64,000 nucleotides of DNA. Source: Terana coerulea (taxonomy: Eukaryota; Basidiomycota; Agaricomycetes; Polyporales; Phanerochaetaceae). The stretch is from the NCBI GenBank assembly GCA_024811115.1, contig JAKOGH010000721.1, positions 1-64,000 of the forward strand, in the 5' to 3' direction. Below are positions 47,057-58,058 of this stretch, one piece after another. The number at the start of each line of letters is the position of its first letter. Within the stretch, counting starts at the first letter, position 1. The position numbers and the translations under genes are program-made. The notes beneath the pieces are model-generated. The model ran no database searches. It was given only the letters and a program-made list of their open reading frames with translations, and was not told where the DNA came from.

Positions 47057-48313
47057 ATGGCGCCCCTCGCGGATTTCATTCTTGCTCACGTCCCTCTGCC
47101 TTCCGTTCCTTACTACCTTACGAGCTATGTCAACGGCAAAACCCCTTTCTACGCCACAAGAGGTCTTCCCTACTCTCGTTGCCTACCTCGTCATCATCTT
47201 CACCACCCGATGGTTCATGAAGGACAAGCAGCCGCTGAAGCTGCAGTACCTTTTCCAGTTGCACAACATCCTCCTCAGCAGTGGTAGCTTGCTCGTGATG
47301 CTCCTCATCCTTGAGGAGGTCATCCCGATGACTTACAAGAATGGTGTGTGGTGGGGCATGTGCTCGTCGGGGATGTGGACCAATGTACGTCTACGACGCG
47401 TCAAATTGACGTGTCTCCATGGTACTGATGACTGATGATTCCCTAGCGTCTGGAATTCTACTATATGATCAACTATTACTTCAAGTACCTTGAGTTGCTC
47501 GACACCGTGTTCCTCGCTCTGAAGAAGAAGCCCTCGGTAGCTGCTTATCTTTTGAAACCTCTTCCCATCTAACATATGTTTGATAGCTTTCTTGCATGTC
47601 TTCCACCACTCTGCTACTGCCCTCCTGTGTTATACTCAGCTTAACGGCCGCACCAGTGTAGTGTGTATCATTTCCCCGGTCTACCCCCAACCCTCGCTGA
47701 TTGAACCTTTTAGCAATGGATTCCCATCTCGATCAATCTTGCCGTACATGTATTGATGTGTACGTACACAGTTGGCCTCTTGGTTATGTTGCGGCTGACG
47801 TCTTCGTAGACTACTACTACTATGCTACCGCGGGTGGTGCCAAGATCTGGGTATGTTGTTCAGCATGTAATGGTCTTGGGGCTGAGCTGACTTCGGTCCA
47901 CAGTGGAAGAAGTACCTTACGACTATGCAAATCACACAATTTGTCATCGATCTTTTCGTCGTGTACTTTGCCAGTGCGTATTGTGGAAGTTTCCAAGATG
48001 CAAGTTGGATATTAATACGCGCAATCTAGCGTATAACTACTATGCCTACAATTACTTCCCCACCTCCCCACCTTGGCACTTGCGCGGGAACTGAAACCGC
48101 CGCGGTCTTTGGATGCGTCCTGCTGTCCAGCTACTTGGTGCTCTTCATCAACTTCTACATCCAGACGTACAAGAAGCCGGCAAAGGGCAAGGGCAAGGCG
48201 ATTGCCAACGGCAAGGCAAACGGAGCGGCAAACGGACATACGTATGTAATGTCGCTTAGCTCAATACCTCATAAGCTGATCGGGCTCGGTCAAACAGGCA
48301 CAAGAGCGAGTAA
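47057..48313 (+). CDS. ELO-family very-long-chain fatty acid elongase (3-ketoacyl-CoA synthase)
   Basis: ER membrane enzyme that condenses malonyl-CoA with acyl-CoA in the first step of fatty acid elongation for sphingolipids and membranes. Start [20 protein letters not shown] at 47057. TM-rich segments include [40 protein letters not shown] and [20 protein letters not shown]. The signature reads [18 protein letters not shown], then the histidine box [19 protein letters not shown], followed by [14 protein letters not shown] and [13 protein letters not shown]. The C-terminus is Lys-rich ([15 protein letters not shown]) and ends THKSE after a final intron (48243-48298). One base too many in the A4/C4 tract at 47138-47145 separates the first 30 residues from the rest. 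About 310 residues, normal for the family. Orthology to Elo1, Elo2 or Elo3 is not resolved. Confidence 0.92.
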
Positions 48314-49302
48314 GAACATGGACCAGCCGCACGCCAGGGAGAGAACGACGCAGTGCATACCTGCGTCGTACGTCAAGAGATGCATCACGCCACGATACCC
48401 CAAAAATGACATCCTGTTTAATATAGCATCCACTTTTGCTTCACCCCTCTTCGCTGAAAATAATTAGTTGGGTTCCTTGTGTGCTTTATACGCACATTCA
48501 CATGTGTTGCTTTGCATAATCGCTGGGGCCTGGTGTGGTTCGCTTACTATTCTGTGCACGCCAGGTTGATTGTGGAATTTCGGAAATGAATAGAGATGCG
48601 CGGACGACGCTCTTGTATAGCCTGTCGAATGAATCGGTTGCTTTGATGAAGGTATGATGAAGGTGTATATGGTTGGGTGATCTGTCAGTACACAGTGCCT
48701 CCCTCCGAAATGAACGCGAACGCCGATGTCCTTAGGAATGGCACTCTTGGTGACTCTTTCGAGCGAATGCAGTGGCGCGGCCGCCGATGCAGCCGCCATC
48801 TGAGGTACGGTGAAGGCTCTTTGAGAGATTTGTGATAGATGAGCCGTATAGTTCAGGTTACAGCTGCTGATCCCAGCATGTGTGCAGGGCGGCGGCGGAC
48901 AGCATGCAGGGGAACCGCCTCTCGCACCGAGAGGGCCGCCGTTGAACAGCCTGGACTTACTCACCTTCCTGTTTGGGCGGGAAGCTCCCGTGCGATAAGT
49001 AGCAAGCCGAACCTCATAGCCGACGCGCCGCGACCTGCCTCGTTGCGGGACGCCCTCCCAACCGCACCGCCTTCCTCTCATCCCTCTCGGACCTCTGGAC
49101 GTCATTTCTGCACTCTACGGACGATATTGCTGGAATTCTGCCTTCGATTTTGCTCTGGAACCTCGGACGCTTGTCAAATCACTGCTACTACTCTCTGCTT
49201 TGCCGACTATTGCTTGCTCAGACGTCACGCGCATTCATCTACGCGGGAATCGTGGCACACACTCTGGGCTGAAGTCCTTGCGTGAATTGAAGGACTACAA
49301 AT
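48314..49302. other. Intergenic region between elongase and RasGAP genes
   Basis: 989 bp. A 200-codon minus-strand ORF (48464-49105) has no recognisable domain and a low-complexity composition; I treat it as chance. The right part should contain the RasGAP promoter and 5' UTR. Confidence 0.4.
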
Positions 49303-52300
49303 ATGTATGGAGACGAGGAATTGCCCGTGGCTGGCCCCTCCAGCCGGCACAGCACGTCTACTGTAGAGACCTCGGGCCCCAAGGAATTTGACGTTCAAGT
49401 CGAGATATTCATGTCTAAGGCTGCGACCGCCAACCGCAAGGTACGCATGCACATAGTCATGTGGAGCCATTTACGAATATTCTAAGCACTGCTGTAGTTC
49501 CAGTCACCAATACCGAGGAAGAAGAGCGAGAAACGGGACTCGTTGAGGAATATGCCAAGCTCAAGCGACTTGGGACAGCGGAAGGTCAAAGGCACGTAGC
49601 GAACTCCTTGATGGTTTTCCTGCCTGACATTGATTATACTCAGAGAAGTCAAGCTGGCTGAGTCTGTCACGTAGCTCAGGTGGTGGTGAGCATTGGCGGC
49701 CCGCGACTATCAAACTCGTAGAATATAACGAAGGATGCTTCCTGAAAGTGTACATTGATGTAAGTGAGCCGCATATATGCACTATTTTCGTTGAACTTAA
49801 CACTTGCCACAGTATACAATATTGTACGAGTCGATAAACGTGCACACGCTAAATCACACGGACATTCGATATGTACACCGTTCACTATTCGATAGGAAAG
49901 ATGTCATCGGGATATTCTGTAAGATGTGCGAATGTTGTAACACGCCTTTTCACGAAACACTGCTCACAAAATCGTAGTGGTCAGATCTCTATGTGCCCCA
50001 CCGCCGACCCAGAACCCATTTACATCCAATTTCCAGACACCGAGCTTCTCAACATGTGGCTCCTTCTCCTTCGCTCATACGCTATTCCAGAAGTCTACGG
50101 TCGCTGGATAAACTCGGCCGAAGGCGGCCTCTACCGCATGTGGCGACAAGTCGAGCTTGCCTGCATCCAAGGCCGGAACCTCGGTGCTTCTCGTCCGTTA
50201 GGAGATGACGCAGGTCCGGGTGATTTGGATGAGACGCTGGATATGGACGTGTATTGCTCCGTGTTGGTCAACGGTACTCTCGCCGGCAAAACCACGGTGC
50301 GGAAGGGCGTGGGCTCGCCCGATTGGCACGAAAGCTTCACGTTTACCGATCTCCCACCGTTCGAAACCTTGGAGATCGCGGTCTGGCGAGACAAGAAGCT
50401 GCTGAAGCCTGTCCAGATTGGCAGCACGGCTATCCCTCTCATGAACTTTCGGAGAGGTGAGCATGTCGAGGGTGGTTTCCGGTGTTAAACACGCAGAGCC
50501 AGGCTGCCATCGTTGGCGAAATAAGGCTGAAGATCCGCGTTGATGAGTAAGTCTGTTTTGACCATCTCCGATGGACACGGGATTCACACGTCCCATAGAG
50601 AGATCATCCTACCCCAGGCACTGTATTCTGGTGTCCTCCAGGTTACCGTGCCTCTTTCAGCCGAGCGCTGTTACAGAACTGACAAGGCTCTCTAGGCAAT
50701 GCAAGATAAGAACTACTTGGATTGGATTACGGAGCTCGAAAGCAAGCTGAGCATAAGAAGTATATCCAGTAACCTCGTATCTGTCGCCTTAGCCAAAGAC
50801 AGTCTTGTCGACTGCATCATGGACCTTGCTGATCGTGAAGTCGACGGTACTGAACGATGTCAGTGATTTTGCCTTTCATCCTGTATAACGTCTTCTTACC
50901 CGAGAGATCTGCAGCGCATGCGACTCTCTTGTGAGCTCCTTCTCGTGTGGTATCAGCCGACTACTCATCTCACCTTGTCAGCCGAGGAAACACCGTGTTC
51001 ACGAAGACTATGGAGATTTTCATGGTCACTCACGGCGCTGCGTTTCTCGAAGCTAGCGTGGGCCCGGCCATCCGACGACTATGCTCGGAGCGGGTCTGTA
51101 TTGAGACTGACCCGGTGCGCAGTGGCAAGAGCGCGAAGCGTGTCGAGAAGAACGTGGATCTCCTCGTGCAATGGTGTCAGGAATTTTGGAAGTCAATCTA
51201 CGAGGCCCGTGACAAGTGCCCTGAGTGAGTTTCCTCTACACAGGCTGGCTCTTAAGGGATCTCTGACATATGTCTGCAGAGAGATGCGAAGGCTTTTCCT
51301 ACATGTACGGACGCTCATTGAGAATCGATACCACGTCAGAGAGGACCGTTACCCAGATCTGCCATGGCAAGGTGTCTCAGCTTTCGTGTTCCTTCGGTTC
51401 TTCATTCCGGCGATATTGAAGCCTCATTTGTTTGGATTTTGGCCGGGTTCGTCAATACTCGTGAACCGCCAAGACTGTTTGTTGACAGTTCTGTAGGCTT
51501 GACAGACGAGCCAGTTCAGAGAAGCCTGACCTTGATTGCCAAAGTACTCTGCAGCCTCGCTAATCTCAACGCGGTGAGTTTTGGCCGTTAGAATATCGTC
51601 TTGATGCTTATACCAAGTCAGAATCTGCAGAAGGAGCAGTTCATGCGTGGTGTGAAGGACTTCCTCACGAGCTCTTCGGACACCATGGTTGACTACATTC
51701 TTGCGATTTCGTCTGTTGGTCCCGACAGTCTTCCAACGTCGCCCACGCGAGTTGTCGACAAGCGAGAACGGGCACGGATTACAACGGCTTTTGAACGCAA
51801 AGCCAATGCGCTGCCGCTGCTGTACAACGAAGCTCTGCCCCGCCTCCCCGCATGCTCGACCTCGGCAAGCACCTTGCGATCATCACATCTATCGTCGTCC
51901 GCAACACCCGCCGGCACCTGCCCGCCCGCCTCGGCCAACCCTCCGAGCACGACTTCGACCTCTTCTGCCAGAAGTGCCTCGAAGTCGAAGAGCACGCGCT
52001 CGCCCGCGTGAGCAAGCTCGCGACGAGCAGCCGTGCGCGGCGGTCCACCGAGCTGGCGTCCCCGTCATTCGCGCGTTCACCCCTCTCCCCAGACGCAGCG
52101 CCGTCGCCCGTCCGTACGAGGAGAAAGTCGTCCTCCGAGCGACGCAAGCTGACGCGCCGGCCGCGGCGCCCGTCCACTGCACCCGTCAGCGTTGTCGCCC
52201 CTCGCACGCCGCAGTCCTTATCCGACGGGGCGTCCGCGCAGTCCAGCCCAATAGGTAGCGGCCACCCGAGCCCTCGCGTTCGGTCGTCGCACGAGGCGCT

Positions 52301-52517
52301 TTCCGAGCGGCGGGACTCCTCCAACTCCTCCGTGGAAAACTCGCTGCACACGGACGAAGCCGACTCACAGTCAAAGCGACGCCGTCCGCTCCTTGGCCGT
52401 CACACGCGCTCGACATCTACAGACTCTGCGCTGAGCCGGAAGAGTCCCTCAAATATTACCGTCATCACCGACAACACCTTCGATGTGTCTCCCGTTCCCA
52501 ATGGACACAGCTGTTGA
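49303..52517 (+). CDS. PH-C2-RasGAP protein (GTPase-activating protein for a Ras-like GTPase)
   Basis: Stimulates GTP hydrolysis by Ras or Rsr1/Bud1-like GTPases at the cell cortex. Start [20 protein letters not shown] at 49303. A PH-like part contains WRPATIKLVEYNEGCFLKVY and IQFPDTELLNMWLLLLRSYA. The C2 domain has VELACIQGRNLGAS, VYCSVLVNGTLAGKTTVRKG and SPDWHESFTFTDLP. The RasGAP domain starts AMQDKNYLDWITELESKLSI, has the arginine-finger loop RGNTVFTKTMEIFM (acceptor just before CGAGGA, near 50990), FWKSIYEARDKCPE, and FVFLRFFIPAILKPHLFG with the FLRF..PA motif. The tail is Ser/Arg/Pro-rich. Two one-base breaks (CC 50479-50480 and C4 51846-51849, each one base short) must be repaired. C2 plus RasGAP order recalls yeast Bud2, but orthology is inference. 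Confidence 0.85.
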
Positions 52518-52882
52518 CGAGTCCACCCGGAGGAAGAAAGGCTTATTGCGTGGGATACTGAGGAAATGATGTATGTTGAGGCGCGTCTTGTTCTGCTGCT
52601 CAGTACTTCGGGCTTGCTTCGTATACCATAAATAATATCGCTGTAATCGAATTATCCTATATTCGTACGCATGGAAAGAGTGCAATCACAAGCAAACGCC
52701 ACGCCAAACCTCAGGTAAGGAAGAGTGCAATGGAAGATAGCAGCCGTAGCGTTCGCTGCGAGAAGATATCAGCCACGCAGATTGCATAACTCGAAAAAAA
52801 TGTGTACAGGGTATGCGCATTATATAGGGTTGTCCGTGTAGGTAGATCATGTACATCCATTCCTCATCCCTGATGAAAGCAA
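52518..52882. other. Convergent 3' region between RasGAP and AP-2 alpha
   Basis: 365 bp, AT-rich, presumably both 3' UTRs. Nothing else seen. Confidence 0.5.
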
Positions 52883-55800
52883 TCATGACGGTGCACCCGC
52901 TACCAAAGATTTCTGTACCAGCCGTTGGATCTCGGCTGCCACATTTTCCGAGGTGCTTCGGACGGTAAGCCGGCAGAGCTAGGAGTTAACGTCAGTGATG
53001 CGATAGGCTATGAAGTGGTCGACTGAATGCAACAGCTCGCTTACCTTGGCTTCACGGTTAGGTTCCAGTCGCATAAGACATCCCACTTTGCCCTCCGTCG
53101 CCATGTGCAGAATACCAGCGGCGACGAGGTTATTCGGATTGGGGTCGAGCCCGTCAAGGATGTTCAGCGAGCTGCCTGCAACAACCTGGCGGTTCTTCTC
53201 CAGATCGAGCTGTCCAGCATCGGTAAGGGTGACAGGGAAGATGCTTTGCGCCTCTTGCGGAGGGCCGCCGATGAGCTTCCAGCGCTCGAAGAACTCGGTC
53301 TGGCCAAGCTTGACGTGCTCGACGAATTTCGAGAGGACGATGGGTAGCCTTACGGCGATGGTTTGGTGCGCGCCGGCGAGGAAGGACACGCTGAGGATGG
53401 GCGGCGTCGTGAACGGCTTTTACATTCGACGTGCACGAGCTGTTGTGACTGGGTCCGCGGAGCGATCATGCTCGGTGCAATCTTCGCAAAAGACGCGGAA
53501 AGAGCTTCCGTATCATCCACTTGAAGAGTCGCGGTAAACGAGGTCAGCGGTGCAGAAATCTTGTTACCAACGTATATCGCTAGTTGTCCAATATGACCGT
53601 GATATCTTGACTTGATACCGATTTGTATCTGGACATCTTCGTATAGGACGCCATCGGCGGTGTACGTAAGCTTGTCAAACCATCTATCGACGTTGACACT
53701 CGTGGTCAGACGTGTGATACCCTTCTCAGCTAAGACAGCAGCGGATGCTGAGTGCAGGTCCTGCACCGAGCCGGTCCCGTTGGCTGAAGTGGGCGACGTA
53801 GTGAGGTCGAGACCCAGAAGAGAATTCGTGATGTCTGAGACGGCAGGTTTGGTGTTTCCAGTCCCGTTGACATCGCCTAACGTTGGTTTCCTCTTCATCG
53901 TAGAGGAACGGTCCAGGTTAAGGTCCTTGCCGCCATGGATCCACGTTCGCTTGTCCTCTGTATCAGAATGCTTCTTGGCTAGCCTTCCAATAAGAGCACT
54001 CTCGCGCGGTGGAAATGGCGGGATCTCTTCGCATACATTCTGCAGCATTTCATCGTCAGCCGCGCGAGTGGCCAAAGCGTAGAACTCGCATGCACGTTGC
54101 TGGAGGTCGACGTCGAGAACATGGCGGTATCGTTCGAATACGTTGACTAGTCCACTTTTGATCTCTGGGAAGACGTTAACCCATTTGATGTACGTTGTGA
54201 GCAAGAGCGCTCGGGTAGGGGCCGTACAGAACTGCGACTTGGAGTGGAGAGCTTGGAATTGTTCCATGGGACTGTACCCAGGATCGTTGGCAATGAGGTG
54301 ACCATATTCACCAAGAATATACCCTATAGTAGAGTTAGTCACTCCCAACTCAAGAAAGCCAGATACCGGCTTCTGCTTACCTCCGACCTTGACCAAGCTT
54401 TCATGCGAGGATGGTGATTTGAGGTATTCGAAGACGACCCTTGCAGCATAGGGCTGAAGGTCCTCGGTATTGGTGACGATTTGTACGACTCGATACCACA
54501 CTTCATCGCCGACATGATCGCCCGCAGCACTCAGGAGCTCCAGTATTGTATCGACATACCATTTGTACGTACCCGCGTACTTCTCTGTCAAGATGGCAAT
54601 CTTCAGGACCATTTCTTCACGAAGGCCATAGTCGGCAACTTTCAGGTATCGAAGGAGCTCTCCAACAATGAGTTCGGAGTTATCGACGTCGCACATACTG
54701 TAGAGAAGGTCGAGTGCCCGTCGGCGGACAGATATGTCCTTATCCCGGAGAGACAAGATAATGGTGCCCTGATGACGCTTGATTGCATCCAGGTGATCTG
54801 CGCGGGCTGCGAGGTGGGCCATGGTATCAAGTCCAAGGTAACGGACGTTCGTCTCCTTAGAACTGATGAAGCGAGCAAGTAGCACGGTTGCTGTGTTGAC
54901 CAGGGGCGAGCTTGTGTCAAGATGTATCGCAAGGCCAATAACCTCAAATAACACGGCGTGCTGGGCGTTGTTATGCTGAACGTTCCGTGATGGCTCCGCG
55001 CAGTTGTCCATGACGGTTTGCAAGACAGTAAAGAGTATCTTGCGAAGTGTCGGATCCTCTAATATTCCGTGAGTATAACATGCCATAAAACAGCTCTTTC
55101 CTCACATACCAGTCGGGGGATAATACTGTAATAGCCGTAACAGTTTCACTTGAAGCCATGGTGAGGGAACCTTATAGTATGCGTATGTTGCTGAATATTC
55201 GTGCTCGACCACAAGCTGCGCGACAGTCAGTATGTGCTAAGAAAAGCAATAAGAGCACACACTCTGTTCAGGCGATCTACAGCTTTCTGGTAGCAGACGG
55301 CGTAAGCGTCAAGATGATCTTGGGCCAAGGCCAGAACTAGACTAGTGACGCAAACTACCACTCCCTACGAAGTGACGGATGAGTTTGGCTCAAACCGTCC
55401 ACTGCACACCTACAAGATCCAGGTCGTCCATGATAGAGACAATGCGCAACGCCCATTCTGCAGCGGGTATAACCTCCGGATGCTTGCGGTAAAGCCTCAG
55501 TAGGGTCAGAGCAGCCTTCTTCCGCACGAAGGTTTGTGACGTCCTGTGCAGAACCATGAGGTTTTGGTTCGCACCCAGTTGACAGGCCATACTTACGGTG
55601 ATATGAGGAGACGGTGGACGTCCTCAGCAAGTGCTTCCGCCATCTCTTGACTGCCAACATTCGCAATAGCGTGCAAAGCTAAGCAATTGTAGATCTCGTT
55701 ATTCTCGTTCAGGTCTTTTCGTATTGAGTTCACCACCAGTCGAAGGAAGTCGGAGTTCTCATGCATGAGCAATGTCACTGCTAGGTAGCCCTATGAACGG

Positions 55801-56257
55801 GAGTCAGAAGTTATGCAGAGTAAAGGGAATTGACTAACAATCTGCTTCTCGCTATACTTCTGACTTGATATGAGGTTCACGGCTTCCATGTGTCCGACAT
55901 CGACCTTGTAGCCCAGGATATAGGTGAATATAACCTTTGCTACATACCTGCACGGGATGGTGAGTGTTGGTGGAACATATGTAGACATGACGGTTTGCGC
56001 CTCACTTCTTCTTCTGGTATCCGTCCAAGTTTCCATCTGGTGCGTGTCAATAAAAGGGGAAAGGGTAATGCAATAAATATCGACGCGTACCCTTAAACCT
56101 CTTCCGTATATTAGCCATCTCCTTGTTGATCCTCTTCTCCAGCTCTCGTACTCTTGCCCCACGAATGTCCGCAATAAACTAAAGATGATTAGATTGCGTG
56201 TGGAACAGACATATAGTACGCACTCACTTGCGTCAATCCCCTCATGCTTGTAGCCAT
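52883..56257 (-). CDS. APL3: AP-2 complex subunit alpha (alpha-adaptin)
   Basis: Large subunit of the clathrin adaptor for endocytosis at the plasma membrane. Start MATSMRGLTQ at 56257, then FIADIRGARVRELEKRINKE, ANIRKRFK, DGNLDGYQKKK, YVAKVIFTYILGYKVDVGHM and EAVNLISSQKYSEKQ. The HEAT-like trunk continues with GYLAVTLLMHENSDFLRLVV, RKKAALTLLRLYRKHPEVIP, SKETNVRYLGLDTMAHLAAR and VGDEVWYRVVQIVTNTEDLQ. After a Ser/Thr linker (SDITNSLLGLDLTTSPTSAN) the ear begins VNVDRWFDKLTYTADGVLYE and ends with SFLAGAHQTIAVRLPIVLSK, KLCRLTVRSTSENVAAEIQR and QKSLVAGAPS. Stop at 52883-52885. One missing base in the A4 run (plus-strand T 53418-53421) breaks the frame between VECK and PFTTPPILS. Nearly 950 residues, normal length. 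Confidence 0.93.
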
Positions 56258-56933
56258 CTTGGCAGGATGTGGTATGCAACACTACGACGTGAAGCTGGTC
56301 AGAAGAGTAAGCGGGCTCAGCACAACACAGCGAAATAGCTCGTTATGAGATGGAGGAGAGGGAGCTAAGGATGAAACCGAATTGAATGAGAGTCGGTGGG
56401 TGAGAGGACTCGGTGTAAGCAGCAATTGCGGCTTGGCCTCGCCCTGCGATCGAAGGCGCTTGTTTCGTTGCGCCGGATGCGGGCGTCTTCACCATGAAAC
56501 CGTACTTCCGGCGCTCCGAGTCTTGTCAGGTTACACTACCGGGCGGCGGCGAGGTTGGCGCAGCCTTGGTGGGGGTCTGGATCAGACCCGGTCTCCGATC
56601 CTGTGATCGATCCGATACCAGGGTTGCGTTGAGAAAAGTGAGCACATCTTGTTCCAAGCTTCCCCTTCGGCAGGTCGCTTCAGGCTGGGACTGGGGCTGC
56701 GTCGGCCTGCTCGCAAGGGCAATCTGAGCTTGTCGCACTCAGCGCCGTCCCCAGGATTTGTTGGAAGCTTGCGGCCTTGCATACCATATATGGTAACCCT
56801 CATCAGACATAGACATTATTGTGATAAAATCGCATTTATTGTTGAGCAGACGCAATACATGCAGTAATATACATACAATACACTACGCTGGCTTGTGATA
56901 CTCACCCATACTCCTTACTGCTGGTGAGACCAA
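56258..56933. other. Region upstream of AP-2 alpha
   Basis: Contains the AP-2 alpha promoter/5' UTR (a purine-rich stretch on the plus strand at 56340-56400) and unrecognisable short ORFs on both strands between 56380 and 56870. Confidence 0.4.
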
Positions 56934-57556
56934 CTACCACTTACTGTGATAAGTACAAGAACAAGTAATGCAACCAGTGCATGTTGGGGGAAATTGATGA
57001 CAGAACATCAGAGCTTGCGAAGAAACTGTTCTGTAAAGTGAAATGTCAGTATGTCTGTGTGAGTGACGGTGATGGTATGACTCACACTGTTGTACCTGAA
57101 GAACATGGACTGCTTCATCAGGCTGCATGACATGAAGCCACCAGTAGCGACCGGGATGGTCGGGGAGGAGCGTGTGTCGGGGAATAGGGTGGTACGGGCT
57201 GCTGTTGCCTGCAGTGAAGGTGAGCTTGGGGGATAGAAAGCCGGGAGTCAGCGGAAGAGGACGCACTAACAGAGAGCGAGTCCCGACATTCTTGAAGTTT
57301 TCATCCATGTCTGCCGGCTGTTGAAACAGAGCTGATCAGTGCACGGCCTCAAGGCAGGTAAGTCTATCTTACCACAATGACAACGACCTATGCGTCGGCA
57401 TCTCACACCTTCACCAGCAGAGTCGGGATCGGCGACGCTTTACCATCCTTGCCTCCATCTGGCATCCATAAGGATGAGCGGATGAGGTCCGAGCAGCGTT
57501 GTCAAAACTCACCTGTCCAAGGACTTGTGATCATAAAACCGAGACAGCCCCTTCAT
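56934..57556 (-). CDS. Doubtful small gene
   Basis: A possible model starts at the ATG at 57554-57556 (MKGLSRFYDHKSLDR) with a GTGAGT donor and a ~200-nt intron. It continues with ADMDENFKNVGTRSLLVRPL, PLTPGFLSPKLTFTAGNSSP and YHPIPRHTLLPDHPGRYWWL, then HVMQPDEAVHVLQVQQ. The exon near 57090-57310 has a protein-like composition and a plausible donor after it (CTTCAG|GTACAA). Downstream the ORF becomes His/Tyr repetitive and is probably intron or 3' UTR. I do not recognise a family; a decayed enzyme fragment is possible. Low confidence. Confidence 0.3.
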
Positions 57557-58058
57557 CGTGGCGGCGGTTGTCTGGCAGCTGAATACTGAGTGAGAGTGGA
57601 GGTTGTGAGCGAGTGTGTCAGAGACTCCGATGCCTTACTCACGAAAACTTATAGCGCGGCGGGTGGTTGACATCGATAACGAGGATCGATGGCGGAGGTT
57701 GATAGGAGACTCTGACAGAGGTCAGTTCAACCCTCGAGATCAGAGGCTCAAAGCGAGGCGGAGCACGCAACCTGGATCAAGCTGGGAGGAGGGGCAAACC
57801 AAGGTTGAGAGTCGCGAGCCCGCTCCGGGCTGATGATCCGTATGTCCGGCGGGTCCGACCAGAGCTTGATCCAGCCTGGGCGCCAGCAACCTCAGCTCGA
57901 GGGACCGGGTCACCCGGTGGTGTAGGACATGTCAGATAAAACGAAAACAGAACGAGTTGGGAGTGATATTTCCTCTAGAGACAATTATCGAACATAGGAG
58001 CTACAATAGTATAAAGAGACCATGCATGCAATCATAATCCTCATCCTCATAAAAAACA
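57557..58058. other. Spacer between the doubtful gene and the helicase
   Basis: About 500 bp without recognisable coding sequence. Holds the 3' end of the helicase transcript (AT-rich, 57930-58058). Confidence 0.4.

Noticed and set aside
47057..47287. Separate 77-codon protein starting at the elongase ATG
   Set aside because: Its first 30 residues are the elongase N-terminus; the rest is a frameshift product after the A4/C4 tract.
48464..49105. 214-codon minus-strand ORF
   Set aside because: Low-complexity composition, no recognisable domain, no splice-linked partner; it spans the likely RasGAP promoter.
49670..49750. tRNA-like A box (TAGCTCAGGTGGTGG)
   Set aside because: No B box (GGTTCRANNCC) or cloverleaf follows, and the stretch fits a splice acceptor (CACGTAG) plus coding exon of the RasGAP gene.
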